From contig NZ_CP023777.1 of NCBI RefSeq assembly GCF_002557795.1, positions 124,001-188,000 on the forward strand: 64,000 bases of DNA. Reading direction: 5' to 3'. Below the pieces are notes generated by a model that worked only from the letters and a program-made list of their open reading frames with translations, did not search any database and was not told the origin of the DNA. This stretch comes from Chitinophaga caeni (lineage in GTDB: Bacteria; Bacteroidota; Bacteroidia; Chitinophagales; Chitinophagaceae). Of the stretch, positions 18,732-28,683 are shown in pieces. Within the stretch, counting starts at the first letter, position 1. Each line of letters opens with the position of its first letter. The translations under genes and the position numbers were made by a program.

Positions 18732-18936
18732 ATATCATTATTGTCCGACTAAATTTTAACCGGGGAGCAATTTGATCCTTCAATGGTTCGAATCAATGTT
18801 CATCTACTCGTTTCTTGTACTTTTTTGCTTGCCCCAAAAAGCACCAAAAAAGGGCACCAATTGGCCATCACGGCCACCAATTTGATTGCTCGATCCAGCT
18901 TTTGTACTACTGTATCGCCCAGCTACAGTTCGCTAC
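18732..18936 (+). repeat. MITE-like repeat, copy B (truncated)
   Basis: This has the same left end as the other copies (ATATCATTATTGTCCGACTA), the hairpin region, the core TTGGCCATCACGGCC and the TGTACTACTGTAT block. It then stops after TTCGCTAC at 18936, so the distal third and second terminal repeat are missing. Its broken end is 15 bp from the stop codon of the DUF2807 gene. The stretch 18573-18731 before it carries the darA promoter region and a 7-bp hairpin (AGGATAG/CTATCCT near 18675-18697). Confidence 0.7.
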
Positions 18937-18950
18937 AATGAATTAATATA

Positions 18951-19676
18951 TTAATTTTTACGTACGCTCCCCGAGCCGCTGATCTTGGAGTTAACATTCG
19001 GGCTGCCTTTGTACGTAACATCGCCGCTGCCCGAAATTTTTACATCCAGGTCCACGCTGGCATGTACGCTGGCATCACCGCTGCCCGAAATTGATACTTT
19101 CGTTGCTTCAGACATCAAATTATCACCATCTACATCACCGCTACCCGTGATGACAATGTTAAAATCCCTGGTTTCGCCGGCGATGTACAAGTCACCGGAA
19201 CCCGTTAAGCGGGCGCCAACGTTAGGCGCTTTAAACCTGGCATATAAGTTACCCGATCCGGTTAAGGAAACCTTCACATCCCTGGTAACGGAAAATTCAT
19301 CTTCCATCTTCAAATCGCCGCTACCTGTCAGGGAAACGCCCACCACTTCGGGTACCGTGATATAAATTTTCAGGCTTTTACGGAAATTATAGTTGTAATT
19401 CCTGCGCATACCGATATTGAGGTCGCTACCCTTTACTTCGAGTTCTACATAGGGTATAATATTATCATCGCCCTCGATCGTGATGGATTGCGTCGCCCCT
19501 TTGGACACATAAACGTCCATGGAACCGGAAACGCTGATTTCATTGAAAGAAGGAACATTATCCCTATTTTCCTTGACAACATTCCCGCTGCCGGTAATTC
19601 TTTGCCCGGTAACATCGCAGCTAGCCACGAAGCAAATTAACATTATAAATATGGGGAGTCTTAAAAACTGTTTCAT
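18951..19676 (-). CDS. DUF2807 (head GIN domain) lipoprotein
   Basis: 241 aa. A lipoprotein signal with a cysteine in LICFVASCDVTG is followed by the GIN domain, an all-beta fold built from repeats of the LTGSGDL/ISGSGDV type spaced about 18-20 residues apart (at least seven Gly-Ser-Gly motifs). Such proteins are cell-surface or periplasmic in Bacteroidota. Function is not established; auto-adhesin or scaffold roles have been proposed from the fold. Monocistronic, ending next to repeat copy B. Confidence 0.85.
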   Translation of the reverse strand: MKQFLRLPIFIMLICFVASCDVTGQRITGSGNVVKENRDNVPSFNEISVSGSMDVYVSKGATQSITIEGDDNIIPYVELEVKGSDLNIGMRRNYNYNFRKSLKIYITVPEVVGVSLTGSGDLKMEDEFSVTRDVKVSLTGSGNLYARFKAPNVGARLTGSGDLYIAGETRDFNIVITGSGDVDGDNLMSEATKVSISGSGDASVHASVDLDVKISGSGDVTYKGSPNVNSKISGSGSVRKN

Positions 19677-19898
19677 AACCAGGGTTTTATTTTTTTTATT
19701 TTAGTTGAATATAATCATTTCTTCCGCTAATTGGAAGGTGTTAACAAATTAAAGAAGCGCGGTAACAACAAAAGTTGCAAGCACGGTAAGATTTTTTTTA
19801 ATGCCCCGCCAAAAGAAGTTTTCAAGCTATAAGCAAAAATAAGCTAATTACCATTATTGAAATTATTGACAAGTAGATGGGGAATGCACAAACTCTAT

Positions 19899-19906
19899 TA
19901 TCTTTG
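19899..19906 (+). promoter_or_regulatory. -7 box of guaA
   Basis: TATCTTTG, a perfect TAnnTTTG match, ends 7 bp before the guaA ATG at 19914. This implies a very short or absent 5' leader. No good -33 TTTG is seen at the standard distance. Confidence 0.5.
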
Positions 19907-19913
19907 CACCACC

Positions 19914-21452
19914 ATGACAGAAAAGATTTTGATCCTAGATTTCGGTTCCCAATACACGCAACTGATCGCCAGGTGCATCCGGGAACTTAATGTATATTGT
20001 GAGATTCAGCCTTGTCTTAGTCCAGTAGTATTGGATAGTAGCATCAAGGGAATAATTTTATCGGGCAGCCCTTTCTCCGTAAATGATCCGCAGGCGCCCA
20101 AAGTAGATATCAAGGAATTGGCTTCCCAGGTACCGGTACTCGGCATTTGTTACGGCGCGCAACATATGGCGCAATACTTTGGTGGGGAAGTTGCCAAAAG
20201 TAACCACCGCGAATATGGCCGTGCTATCATGGAGCACCAAGATAAAGAAGAGGCTTTATTTTACGACATCTCGGAAAAAAGCCAGGTTTGGATGAGCCAT
20301 GCAGACACCATCACCCGCCTGCCCGAAGCCTTCGAAATCATCGCGCATACAGGGAGCATCCCCGTGGCCGCATTCAAATGCAAAACCTTAACCCAATATC
20401 CCATCTTCGGATTGCAATTCCACCCGGAAGTAACACATTCATTAGAAGGGAAACAAATTCTTAGAAATTTCTTAGTACATATATGTAAAATGTCCCAAGA
20501 TTGGACCCCGGCAGCTTTCGTGCAAGAAACCATTGCCAGGATCCAACAGGAAGTTGGCGACAAGAAAGTGGTGATGGCGCTCAGCGGTGGTGTTGACTCA
20601 ACCGTTGCAGCAGAGTTGATCCATAAAGCGATCGGCAGCAATTTGTACTGCATTTTCGTAGATAACGGCTTATTGAGGAAAGACGAGTTTGAAAGCGTGT
20701 TGGATTCCTATAAACATATGGGACTGAACGTGAAAGGCATTAACGCCAAGGATATGTTCTACGGCGAATTAAATGGCGTCACCGATCCGGAAACCAAGCG
20801 GAAAATCATCGGCCGATTATTTATCGAGGTTTTCCAGCAGGAAGCGAACGAATTGAAGGACATCTCCTTCTTAGGACAGGGAACGATTTACCCGGATGTC
20901 ATTGAATCCGTTTCCGTAAACGGTCCTTCCGCTACGATCAAATCGCACCATAACGTGGGCGGCTTACCTGAAAAGATGAATATGAAGCTGGTTGAGCCTT
21001 TGCGTTTCCTGTTTAAAGACGAGGTTCGCCGCGTAGGTAAAGAAATCGGCATCAGCGATATCTTCTTAGCACGCCACCCCTTCCCGGGCCCTGGCTTAGC
21101 GATCCGTATCCTCGGGGAAATTACTCCTGAAAAAGTAGCCTTGCTGCAAGAAGCAGATGCTATTTATATCGACGGCTTGAAAGAAAGCGGTTTATATAAC
21201 CAAGTATGGCAAGCAGGGACGATCCTGTTGCCCGTGCAAAGTGTTGGTGTAATGGGCGATGAAAGAACCTACGAATTTACCGTAGCCTTACGTGCCGTAA
21301 CTTCAACAGATGGTATGACAGCCGATTGGGCGCATTTGCCATATGAATTTTTAGCAAAGGTTTCCAACGATATCATCAACAAGGTGAAAGGTATTAACCG
21401 CGTGGTATACGATATTAGCTCGAAGCCACCGGCTACGATCGAATGGGAATAA
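19914..21452 (+). CDS. guaA: GMP synthase (glutamine-hydrolysing)
   Basis: 512 aa. It converts XMP to GMP using ATP and glutamine-derived ammonia. The class I glutamine amidotransferase domain (1-190) has C79 (LGICYGAQH), H170 and E172 (FHPEVTHS). The ATP-pyrophosphatase domain has the PP-loop SGGVDS (224-229) and the C-terminal dimerisation domain ends IEWE. The frame is open from 19857, but the ATG at 19914 ([11 protein letters not shown]) gives the normal family length and lies just after a TAnnTTTG box, so the upstream 19 codons are unlikely to be translated. Confidence 0.97.
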   Translation: MTEKILILDFGSQYTQLIARCIRELNVYCEIQPCLSPVVLDSSIKGIILSGSPFSVNDPQAPKVDIKELASQVPVLGICYGAQHMAQYFGGEVAKSNHREYGRAIMEHQDKEEALFYDISEKSQVWMSHADTITRLPEAFEIIAHTGSIPVAAFKCKTLTQYPIFGLQFHPEVTHSLEGKQILRNFLVHICKMSQDWTPAAFVQETIARIQQEVGDKKVVMALSGGVDSTVAAELIHKAIGSNLYCIFVDNGLLRKDEFESVLDSYKHMGLNVKGINAKDMFYGELNGVTDPETKRKIIGRLFIEVFQQEANELKDISFLGQGTIYPDVIESVSVNGPSATIKSHHNVGGLPEKMNMKLVEPLRFLFKDEVRRVGKEIGISDIFLARHPFPGPGLAIRILGEITPEKVALLQEADAIYIDGLKESGLYNQVWQAGTILLPVQSVGVMGDERTYEFTVALRAVTSTDGMTADWAHLPYEFLAKVSNDIINKVKGINRVVYDISSKPPATIEWE

Positions 21453-21477
21453 TTTTATATCAAAGCATTTACATAAA

Positions 21478-21504
21478 GGGGCCGACCATCAAAGGGTTGG
21501 CCCC
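21478..21504 (+). terminator. Possible guaA terminator hairpin
   Basis: GGGGCCGACC pairs with GGTTGGCCCC (one wobble) around a 7-base loop, 25 bp after the guaA stop. No clear T run follows, so it may be an mRNA-stabilising hairpin rather than a strong terminator. Confidence 0.5.
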
Positions 21505-21563
21505 TATCATGAAATCAGGTTCCTAGGCTTTTTGGGAACGATTTTTGTAATTGTTGCAACGCT

Positions 21564-22877
21564 ATGAATCGAATAACTATACATCGCACCTGGCTTTATT
21601 GTACAGCAATCTGTATTATCTTATCCGCGTGTAAAACCACCAAGAAAACGACCACGGCTCCCCCGGTTACCACCGTAAAAGAAAAACCGGTCGAAGAAAA
21701 GAAAGAAGAAGCACCGAAACCGGAGGTAAAACCGCCTTTCAACGTTCCTGCCTTCGCCCAAGAGGTGAAAAGAGACCGTTATAACGTGGCTATTTTCGTT
21801 CCCCTTTACCTGGACTCATTATTCATTACGGGCGATGAGCTACCCGGCAGGCAAATGCCCCGTTTCGTAGTGCCCGGACTGGAGTTTTACGAAGGCGCCC
21901 AATTGGCCTTAGACACGTTGCAAAAGCAAGGATATAAATTAAATGTATTCGTTTACGATAGCAAAGCCCGTGGCAATGATCCTTCTACCCTGGTACGGAC
22001 CAAGCAATTAGAAGCGATGGACCTGATTATCGGCTCCGTTACGCCACCGGAAATACAAATCCTAAGCGATTTCGCGAAACAAAAGCAAATCAACTTCGTA
22101 TCAGCTACTTATCCCAACGATGCGGGTATCACGGGAAACCCCTTCTACCTGATCGCGAACAGCACCTTGAAAACGCATTGTAACGCTATCCAGAATTACG
22201 TTCAAAAAGCTTTTGCCAATAAGAATATTCTCGTTTTCAAAAGGGCTTCAACCCTGGAAAATATGATCGCTTCCGATATCAAGGAGTCATATACCAACTC
22301 CACCTTGCCTACTAAATCAAGGATACGCGAAGTAGTTTGGAATGAAAACACTCCCGATGATGAAATAGCGCAATATTTATTGACGGATCGCCCAAACATC
22401 TGTATTATTACGGCATTGGATGAGCCAGGCAGTAAAACGATCGTCCGCAAATTAAGTACGCAGATGTCAAAATACCCCGTTCAAATATTCGGGATGCCGA
22501 CCTGGGATGTGATGAAATTCAAAGAACCGGAATTTGATGGCATGAGTATTTATTATTCATCCCCTTATTTTGTTGACAAAAATTCGCCTTTTAATAAATA
22601 CGTGGGTGATTATTTCAGGAAAAACTACAGGATTAATCCTAGCGATAATGCATTGAAAGGATTTGAGTTTACTTATTACTTCATCAAGTTAATGGGTAAG
22701 GATGGTATTTATTTTAATAAGGATATCAATGATTCTCCTTACAAGGTATTTACTAATTTTAATTTCCAACCGATATACTTGCAGCAGCAGGATTCCTTGT
22801 CGCAACCTTCTTATTTTGAGAATCAACAGATCTACATCATTCAAAAAGGAGACAGCGCAGATTTCAAAATGCAGTAG
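21564..22877 (+). CDS. Periplasmic-binding-protein type I fold lipoprotein (ABC substrate-binding-like)
   Basis: 437 aa. Lipoprotein signal with Cys in IILSACKTTKK, then a charged Lys/Glu/Pro-rich linker (about 28-60) and a Leu/Ile/Val-binding-protein-like domain (NVAIFVPLYLDS, GLEFYEGAQLALD, DLIIGSVTPPE). No ABC permease or ATPase is adjacent. Bacteroidota often carry such PBP1-fold lipoproteins as stand-alone proteins, so a role in envelope biology is as likely as amino-acid uptake. Confidence 0.72.
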   Translation: MNRITIHRTWLYCTAICIILSACKTTKKTTTAPPVTTVKEKPVEEKKEEAPKPEVKPPFNVPAFAQEVKRDRYNVAIFVPLYLDSLFITGDELPGRQMPRFVVPGLEFYEGAQLALDTLQKQGYKLNVFVYDSKARGNDPSTLVRTKQLEAMDLIIGSVTPPEIQILSDFAKQKQINFVSATYPNDAGITGNPFYLIANSTLKTHCNAIQNYVQKAFANKNILVFKRASTLENMIASDIKESYTNSTLPTKSRIREVVWNENTPDDEIAQYLLTDRPNICIITALDEPGSKTIVRKLSTQMSKYPVQIFGMPTWDVMKFKEPEFDGMSIYYSSPYFVDKNSPFNKYVGDYFRKNYRINPSDNALKGFEFTYYFIKLMGKDGIYFNKDINDSPYKVFTNFNFQPIYLQQQDSLSQPSYFENQQIYIIQKGDSADFKMQ

Positions 22878-22920
22878 TTATCATTCCGCTCGAAATACAT
22901 TTCGAAAAACTCTTTATAAA

Positions 22921-22949
22921 AAACGTCCCTGTCAATGGCAGGGACGTTT
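22921..22949. terminator. Bidirectional terminator
   Basis: An 11-bp perfect stem AAACGTCCCTG/CAGGGACGTTT with a 7-base loop lies between the convergent PBP1-fold lipoprotein gene and the small secreted-protein gene. A-rich and T-rich flanks on both sides suit both directions. Confidence 0.85.
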
Positions 22950-22970
22950 CTATTTAACAGGAGCCAATTA

Positions 22971-23453
22971 CTATTTCCCATTGGCTTGATTTTCCTCGTA
23001 ATCTTTTATAAACTGTTTCATTTTCTTACCCAGCTTAACTTTATGCTGATCGTCTTTCAAGTAATCCACCATCAGTTTCAATGCGGCATCTTCGATCTCC
23101 CGGGTGGAGGCACTGCCATTAGAGTTAATTGCTGATTTTGCGAAGCTGGTAAGATAAATGGGCAGTGCAACTTTATCCTTAAGGATACTTCCCATAAATT
23201 CATTGAGTTCCAATTTGTAGTCCGGCGTACCGTTTATCCATCTAAAAATAAATGCAACAGTAGCCTGCCAAGTTTGTAAAGAAGGGTACGCGGGGTTTGA
23301 AAGGATCATTTCCGAGGCTTCCAGAACAGCGGGTTCAGCCAATTTATAATCTATTTTTTCTTTCAACCGGATCGTATCAAACTTGGTCAATATCTGCGAA
23401 TGGGCAGAAAAGTAAAAGGCGGTACAAAAAAGTAGGCAAATGATAATTTTCAT
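22971..23453 (-). CDS. Small secreted protein of unknown function
   Basis: 160 aa. A signal peptide (about 1-19, CLLFCTAFYFSAHSQ) precedes a mostly helical mature part with several Lys- and Leu-rich segments (LPIYLTSFAKSAIN, EDAALKLMVDYLKDDQHKVKLGKKMKQF). No motif or family recognised. Monocistronic, convergent with the preceding gene. Confidence 0.6.
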   Translation of the reverse strand: MKIIICLLFCTAFYFSAHSQILTKFDTIRLKEKIDYKLAEPAVLEASEMILSNPAYPSLQTWQATVAFIFRWINGTPDYKLELNEFMGSILKDKVALPIYLTSFAKSAINSNGSASTREIEDAALKLMVDYLKDDQHKVKLGKKMKQFIKDYEENQANGK

Positions 23454-23984
23454 AGTATAATATTGAATTTAAGAGATTCAACCAGGGATTTTCCGTAGGT
23501 GAAATTAAAATTTCTATAAAAAATAAGAAAATCTACCCTCGTTTTTATCCGCTTTACTAGTATAAAATCCCTATCTATTTGGTGTAATATTTGGCCTAAA
23601 ACACGCATTACATCGCAACCTAATTTTGGCATTTAAAAATATTAGCGATAATCTTATTACAAAACACCCCCTGGGGACAAATAGCTACAACCCAGTACAG
23701 TAGGGAGTTTGTATACACCGAAGTTAAAAATACCCTACCTTTACACCCAATCCTTGCTAATTGTATTACAACAGATATGTAAACAAGGAAGATTCGTTTC
23801 GAAACCATTGATACAAACCAACCGTTAATATATTTGTTTGACAAGTGTTAAATAAATGTTTTTCGTATTCATTAGTTTGGTCGTAACTGGTATTGCAACA
23901 ACCCGGATCCAAGGCATCGGATCAAGAAATTATTCATAATCTATACACCAACAATAACGGTAAAAGTTTTTCGGTCACATCATT
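23454..23984. other. Intergenic region, 531 bp, no gene recognised
   Basis: AT-rich spacer between the divergent small secreted protein and the TauE/SafE gene. A TTTG at 23708 and TACCTTTA at 23736-23743 resemble promoter elements, but their 24-bp spacing is too long. Short frames here have no protein-like character. Confidence 0.5.
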
Positions 23985-24797
23985 ATGCAACACGGCATTT
24001 TACTAGTAGCATTAGGTTTTTTAATAGGCACCTTCGGAACGTTAATCGGTGCCGGGGGCGGGTTTATATTAGTACCGATACTAATTCTCGTTTTCCCGGA
24101 TATGCCGCCGGATGTACTGACAAGTATTTCCTTGGCCGTCGTATTTTTAAATGCCAGTTCCGGTTCCATTGCATATGGCAGGATGAAGAGGATCGATTAT
24201 AAATCTGCTTTCTATTTTGCACTGGCTACATTACCCGGTTCCATCTTGGGTGCGATGTTAACTTCCGTGATTTCCAGGCATTTATTTAATATGATCCTCG
24301 GTGTTTTATTAATCGTTATCAGCGTTTTCCTTTTTCTAAAGCCAAGCCAGGGGGCTTACGCCAATAAATTTAACCGCGGCAAATTAGTCCATAGAACCCT
24401 AACAGATAGTTCAGGTGAAGTACATAAGTTTAGTTTTAATATCTGGGTAGGCATTATCATCAGCTTTTTTGTAGGTTTTCTTTCCAGCTTGCTGGGTATC
24501 GGCGGCGGTATTATCCACGTTCCTGCCCTGGTGAGTTTATTAGACTTCCCTATCCATATAGCCACTGCAACATCCCACTTTATATTGGCCATCATGGCAC
24601 TTTCCGGCACTATTGTACATATGATCGACGGAAGCTTTTGGGAAGGTTGGCAAACGGCAGTGTTTATCGGGATTGGCGTAGTGGTTGGCGCGCAATTGGG
24701 CGCGGGCTTGTCGCACCGGGTAAAACCCAAAGGCATTATCATTGCCTTGGCAGGGGCTCTATTTATTGTCGGCATCCGGTTGCTATTTACCAAGTAA
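23985..24797 (+). CDS. TauE/SafE-family membrane transporter
   Basis: 270 aa with about eight membrane helices in two repeats, each opening with a glycine-rich motif: GTLIGAGGGFILVPIL (about 18-33) and SLLGIGGGIIHVPAL (about 168-182). This internal duplication is the mark of the TauE/SafE family, which exports sulfite, sulfoacetate or other organic anions. A hydrophilic loop lies between the halves. The substrate is unknown. The stop is 2 bp from the stop of the convergent NCS2 gene. Confidence 0.85.
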   Translation: MQHGILLVALGFLIGTFGTLIGAGGGFILVPILILVFPDMPPDVLTSISLAVVFLNASSGSIAYGRMKRIDYKSAFYFALATLPGSILGAMLTSVISRHLFNMILGVLLIVISVFLFLKPSQGAYANKFNRGKLVHRTLTDSSGEVHKFSFNIWVGIIISFFVGFLSSLLGIGGGIIHVPALVSLLDFPIHIATATSHFILAIMALSGTIVHMIDGSFWEGWQTAVFIGIGVVVGAQLGAGLSHRVKPKGIIIALAGALFIVGIRLLFTK

Positions 24798-24799
24798 GT

Positions 24800-26128
24800 T
24801 TACTTCACGAGGAAACTGAGTATAAATAATACAAAAAGTACGTACATGACAGGACTGATATCTTTCCCTTTTCCTGTTAAGACCTTCAATAAAACATAAG
24901 AAAGCATTCCAAATACGATCCCTTCGGCAATGCTGTATGAATACGGCATCATTACGATCGTGAGAAAAGCGGGCAATGCTTCCGTGATATCATCGAACCG
25001 GATCTCCGTCACCGCCGACATCATTAACATACCAACGATGATCAATGCCGGGGCCGTTGCCGCGCCTGGAATCATTGCGAATAAGGGAGCGAAAAATAAG
25101 GATATTAGGAACATTCCCGCCACAGTCAAGGACGTCAACCCTGTTCTACCACCAGCCGCAATGCCGCTGGCACTTTCAACATAGGCCGTTACCACGCTCG
25201 TTCCCAATAAAGCGCCTGCCGTGGTGCCTACCGCATCCGCAAGCAAAGCTTGTTTTGCCCTGGGAATCCTGCCCCGCGCATCGAGCAAACCCGCCTTATG
25301 ACACAAACCTATTAAGGTACCTACAGTATCAAATAAGTTGATTAATAACAAGGTGAATAATATCAGCACCATCTTCATGGAGAATATTTGATCGAACTGT
25401 AACTTGAATGCGATCGGTGACAATGAAGGAGGCAGGCTAAGAAATTTACCTCCAACGGGTAAATGCGTTAAACCCAGCGGGATTCCCACTACCGTGGCAA
25501 CGATGATACCGATCAATAAGGCCGCATTTACTTTTCTGTACATTAGCACGGCGCTCACTATAACCCCGATGAGGGCAATCATTGGTCCAGCCTCCGTAAC
25601 ATCCCCCATTTTCAATATAACGCCGTCCAACTTACCATCGCCAACATATTTCATTCCCGTCTCAATAATACCGGCATTGGCTAAGCCAATCAAGGCGATC
25701 AATAACCCGATACCTACCGAGATCGCATGCTTTAAATTGGCCGGTATACTATTAATAATGGCTTCCCGGATATTAAACAAGGATAACAAGATGAAAATGA
25801 CACCTTCCAGGAAGACAGCCGTCAATGCAAACTGCCAGGTATATCCCATGGATAGTACGACCGTATAAGCAAAAAAAGCATTTAAACCCATGCCCGGCGC
25901 TACGGCAATCGGCAACTTGGCAGCGATGGCCATTACGAAAGTACCTATAGCCGCAGCCAATGCAGTCGCGGTAATTAAAGCATTGAAATCCATCCCGGTT
26001 TTAGAAAGGATCATCGGGTTGACCACCAGGATATAAGCCATGGTGGAAAATGTAGTCAACCCGGCAAGCAATTCGGTTTTAACCGTGGTTTGATGTTCTT
26101 TTAACTTGAAATACGAACTTATTGACAT
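24800..26128 (-). CDS. NCS2-family purine permease (AzgA/PbuG-like)
   Basis: About 442 aa with 12-14 membrane helices. Family marks are YFKLKEHQTTVKTELLAGLTTFSTMAYILVVNP at the N-terminus (positions 5-37), GMGLNAFFAY, and LFDTVGTLIGLCHKAG followed by GTSVVTAYVESASGIAAGGRTGL. This form imports guanine, hypoxanthine or adenine by proton symport. Start chosen at 26128 because a TAnnTTTG box (26133-26140) lies inside the nine-codon extension that would begin at 26155. Confidence 0.9.
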   Translation of the reverse strand: MSISSYFKLKEHQTTVKTELLAGLTTFSTMAYILVVNPMILSKTGMDFNALITATALAAAIGTFVMAIAAKLPIAVAPGMGLNAFFAYTVVLSMGYTWQFALTAVFLEGVIFILLSLFNIREAIINSIPANLKHAISVGIGLLIALIGLANAGIIETGMKYVGDGKLDGVILKMGDVTEAGPMIALIGVIVSAVLMYRKVNAALLIGIIVATVVGIPLGLTHLPVGGKFLSLPPSLSPIAFKLQFDQIFSMKMVLILFTLLLINLFDTVGTLIGLCHKAGLLDARGRIPRAKQALLADAVGTTAGALLGTSVVTAYVESASGIAAGGRTGLTSLTVAGMFLISLFFAPLFAMIPGAATAPALIIVGMLMMSAVTEIRFDDITEALPAFLTIVMMPYSYSIAEGIVFGMLSYVLLKVLTGKGKDISPVMYVLFVLFILSFLVK

Positions 26129-26132
26129 GTTG

Positions 26133-26140
26133 CAAAAGTA
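26133..26140 (-). promoter_or_regulatory. -7 box of the NCS2 permease gene
   Basis: TACTTTTG on the minus strand ends 4 bp before the ATG at 26128, which suggests a leaderless message and fixes the start codon choice. Confidence 0.5.
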
Positions 26141-26183
26141 ATATGCTGTCATCAAAATGCAGCATTTGATGTAATTTTATGGG

Positions 26184-28631
26184 ATGCCGTACTCGAAAGG
26201 ATGGAAGTTGATCGAAGAATGGTTCGCGGCAAAAGGGCAGCAACCATTCGCATTCCAAGAAGAAGCTTGGGAACATTTATTGCATGGTCGATCCGGGTTA
26301 GTGAATGCCCCTACCGGGTTCGGTAAAACCTTTTCATTATTCCTGGGCCATGTTATTGAATGGATCGATCAACACGCCGATTCATTTGCCACTAAAACAG
26401 GCAATGGCTTGCAATTGATCTGGATTACTCCCTTAAGAGCTTTGGCAAAAGATATTGGCAGGGCCATGGAAACGGCTTTAACCGAACTGGGTATTGCCTG
26501 GCAAGTAGGTATCAGGAGCGGTGATACCAGTACGCAGGTTCGCAGGCAGCAACTGTCCCAGATGCCGGAAATATTGATTATCACACCCGAAAGTTTACAT
26601 ATTTTATTATCACAAAAGAACCATACCGCTTTATTCAAAAAACTACGAACCATCGTTTGTGACGAATGGCATGAATTGCTTGGTAATAAACGGGGCGTTA
26701 TGGTGGAGTTGGCTTTGTCGAGGCTAAAGATGTTATGTCCAAAACTGAGAACCTGGGGAATATCTGCCACCATCGGCAACCTAGAAGAAGCCATGGAAGT
26801 ACTTTTGGGTCCGGGTACAGCAGACGGCATTATCATCAAGGCATCTTTGAATAAAAATATCGAATTACACAGCATTATTCCCCCCGAAATAGAAACATAC
26901 CCCTGGGCGGGACATCTCGGTTTAAAGATGTTGCACCAGGTGATTCCCATCATAGAAAACAGTAAAACGACACTCCTGTTTACCAATACCCGCGGTCAAT
27001 CTGAAATATGGTACCAGGAAATTTTGCGGCAGTACCCAGAATTTGCCGGAACCATTGCCTTACATCATGGTTCCATCGATGCCGAGTTGAGAGCTTGGGT
27101 GGAAGAAGCGCTACATAACGGTATTTTAAAACTGGTGGTTTGTACCTCCAGCTTAGACCTCGGCGTAGATTTCAGGCCGGTAGATACCGTGATACAAGTA
27201 GGAAGCCCGAAAGGTGTGGCGAGATTCCTGCAAAGAGCAGGGCGGAGCGGGCATAGTCCTTACGAGATCAGCAAAATCTGGTTCGTACCGACACATGCCA
27301 TGGAGCTGGTAGAAGCGGCTGCACTGAAAACCGCTATGAAGATGGAGTATGTAGAAGATCGTCAACCCACGATGCTTGCTTGGGATGTGCTGTTGCAGTA
27401 CCTTGTTACGCTGGGTGTTTCAGGCGGCTTTGATCCCGATCAAACCTTTATTGAAATTCAAAATACTTATTGTTTTCAATCGATATCAAGTGATGAATGG
27501 AGCTGGTTGTTGAACTTCCTCACAAGCGGTGGGGAAGCATTATATCAATACGATGAATATAAAAAATTGCATATCGATGAAGATGGTTTGTATGTGTGCA
27601 CAAACCGTACGATTGCCTCGCGGCACCGGATGCATATAGGAACGATCGTAAGCAGCCCGATGTTAAAAGTAAAATTCCTCGCCGGCGGGTATATCGGCGT
27701 TATCGAAGAATGGTTTATATCAAGGTTGAATCCCGGTGACTTTTTTACATTAGGCGGTAAAAGATTGGAATTCGTGATGATCAAGGACATGACGGTATTA
27801 GTTCGTAAAGCCGGGACAGGCAAAAGTATCGTGCCGAGCTGGATGGGCGGAAGAATGCCGTTGTCGGCCAACCTTGGGCGGATGCTGCGGCAGAAATTCA
27901 ACGAAGCTAATCAATCCAAGCGTTCCAAGGACATAGAAATGCGGGCATTAACACCTTTATTCCAATTACAAAAAGAGTTGAGCTTTATTCCGGGGGAAAA
28001 TGAATTATTGATAGAAAAAATATATACCAAAGATGGTTACCATTTATTTGTATATCCATTCGAAGGGAGATTAGTCCACGAAGTAATGGCTGCCCTATTA
28101 GCTTTCCGCTTGAGTAAATTGCAACCGATCTCCTTTTCCATCGCGATGAACGATTACGGTTTCGAATTATTATCCGATCAGCCCATTCCTTTAGATGCAG
28201 AAAATGTGAAACAATTGTTCAGCACGGAGCATTTAAACATTGATATACAATCGAGTGTAAATGCCACCGAGATGGCCCGCAGGAAGTTCCGTGACATTTC
28301 GGTAATCTCGGGATTAGTATTTCAAGGTTTTCCCGGTAAGCATAAGGCAGGCAAGCATTTACAATCATCATCTTCTTTGATTTTTAATGTTTTTAAAGAC
28401 TACGATCCACAAAACTTATTATTAAAAGAAGCTTTTAATGAAGCTTTTTTCGAGCAGATGGAAGAGGTGCGTTTAAGACATACACTGGAACGGATTCAGA
28501 CCAGCCAGGTCATCATCACCGAACCTCAAAAACTTACGCCCTTCTGCTTCCCAATAAAAGTTGACAGCCTGCGCGAAACCCTTACCAGTGAACAATTAAC
28601 AGATAGGATTAAGAAAATGACACTGGATTAA
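26184..28631 (+). CDS. Ligase-associated DNA damage response DEXH-box helicase (Lhr-like)
   Basis: 815 aa superfamily 2 helicase: P-loop NAPTGFGKTF (41-50), motif Ia TPLRALAKD, motif II DEWH (160-163), motif III WGISATIG, then helicase C-terminal motifs TSSLDLGVDF and QRAGRSGHSPYE, and a long Lhr-type C-terminal part. Members of this clade travel with the PdeM nuclease, an ATP-dependent DNA ligase and an exonuclease, and are thought to act in DNA repair. Here PdeM follows after 52 bp, but no ligase or exonuclease gene is in the window. Confidence 0.92.
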   Translation: MPYSKGWKLIEEWFAAKGQQPFAFQEEAWEHLLHGRSGLVNAPTGFGKTFSLFLGHVIEWIDQHADSFATKTGNGLQLIWITPLRALAKDIGRAMETALTELGIAWQVGIRSGDTSTQVRRQQLSQMPEILIITPESLHILLSQKNHTALFKKLRTIVCDEWHELLGNKRGVMVELALSRLKMLCPKLRTWGISATIGNLEEAMEVLLGPGTADGIIIKASLNKNIELHSIIPPEIETYPWAGHLGLKMLHQVIPIIENSKTTLLFTNTRGQSEIWYQEILRQYPEFAGTIALHHGSIDAELRAWVEEALHNGILKLVVCTSSLDLGVDFRPVDTVIQVGSPKGVARFLQRAGRSGHSPYEISKIWFVPTHAMELVEAAALKTAMKMEYVEDRQPTMLAWDVLLQYLVTLGVSGGFDPDQTFIEIQNTYCFQSISSDEWSWLLNFLTSGGEALYQYDEYKKLHIDEDGLYVCTNRTIASRHRMHIGTIVSSPMLKVKFLAGGYIGVIEEWFISRLNPGDFFTLGGKRLEFVMIKDMTVLVRKAGTGKSIVPSWMGGRMPLSANLGRMLRQKFNEANQSKRSKDIEMRALTPLFQLQKELSFIPGENELLIEKIYTKDGYHLFVYPFEGRLVHEVMAALLAFRLSKLQPISFSIAMNDYGFELLSDQPIPLDAENVKQLFSTEHLNIDIQSSVNATEMARRKFRDISVISGLVFQGFPGKHKAGKHLQSSSSLIFNVFKDYDPQNLLLKEAFNEAFFEQMEEVRLRHTLERIQTSQVIITEPQKLTPFCFPIKVDSLRETLTSEQLTDRIKKMTLD

Positions 28632-28671
28632 ATAGCATAATAAAAAATATATTCAGCGCCGGAAAAACTAC

Positions 28672-28679
28672 TAGTTTTG
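28672..28679 (+). promoter_or_regulatory. -7 box before pdeM
   Basis: TAGTTTTG ends 4 bp before the pdeM ATG at 28684. It may give pdeM its own leaderless transcript in addition to read-through from the helicase gene. Confidence 0.4.
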
Positions 28680-28683
28680 CTAC

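Noticed and set aside
19857..19913. 19-codon upstream extension of guaA
   Set aside because: It contains the TATCTTTG promoter box and is not part of the normal GMP synthase N-terminus.
23820..23984. Riboswitch or leader before the TauE/SafE gene
   Set aside because: No conserved riboswitch core or stable hairpin was visible in the upstream spacer.
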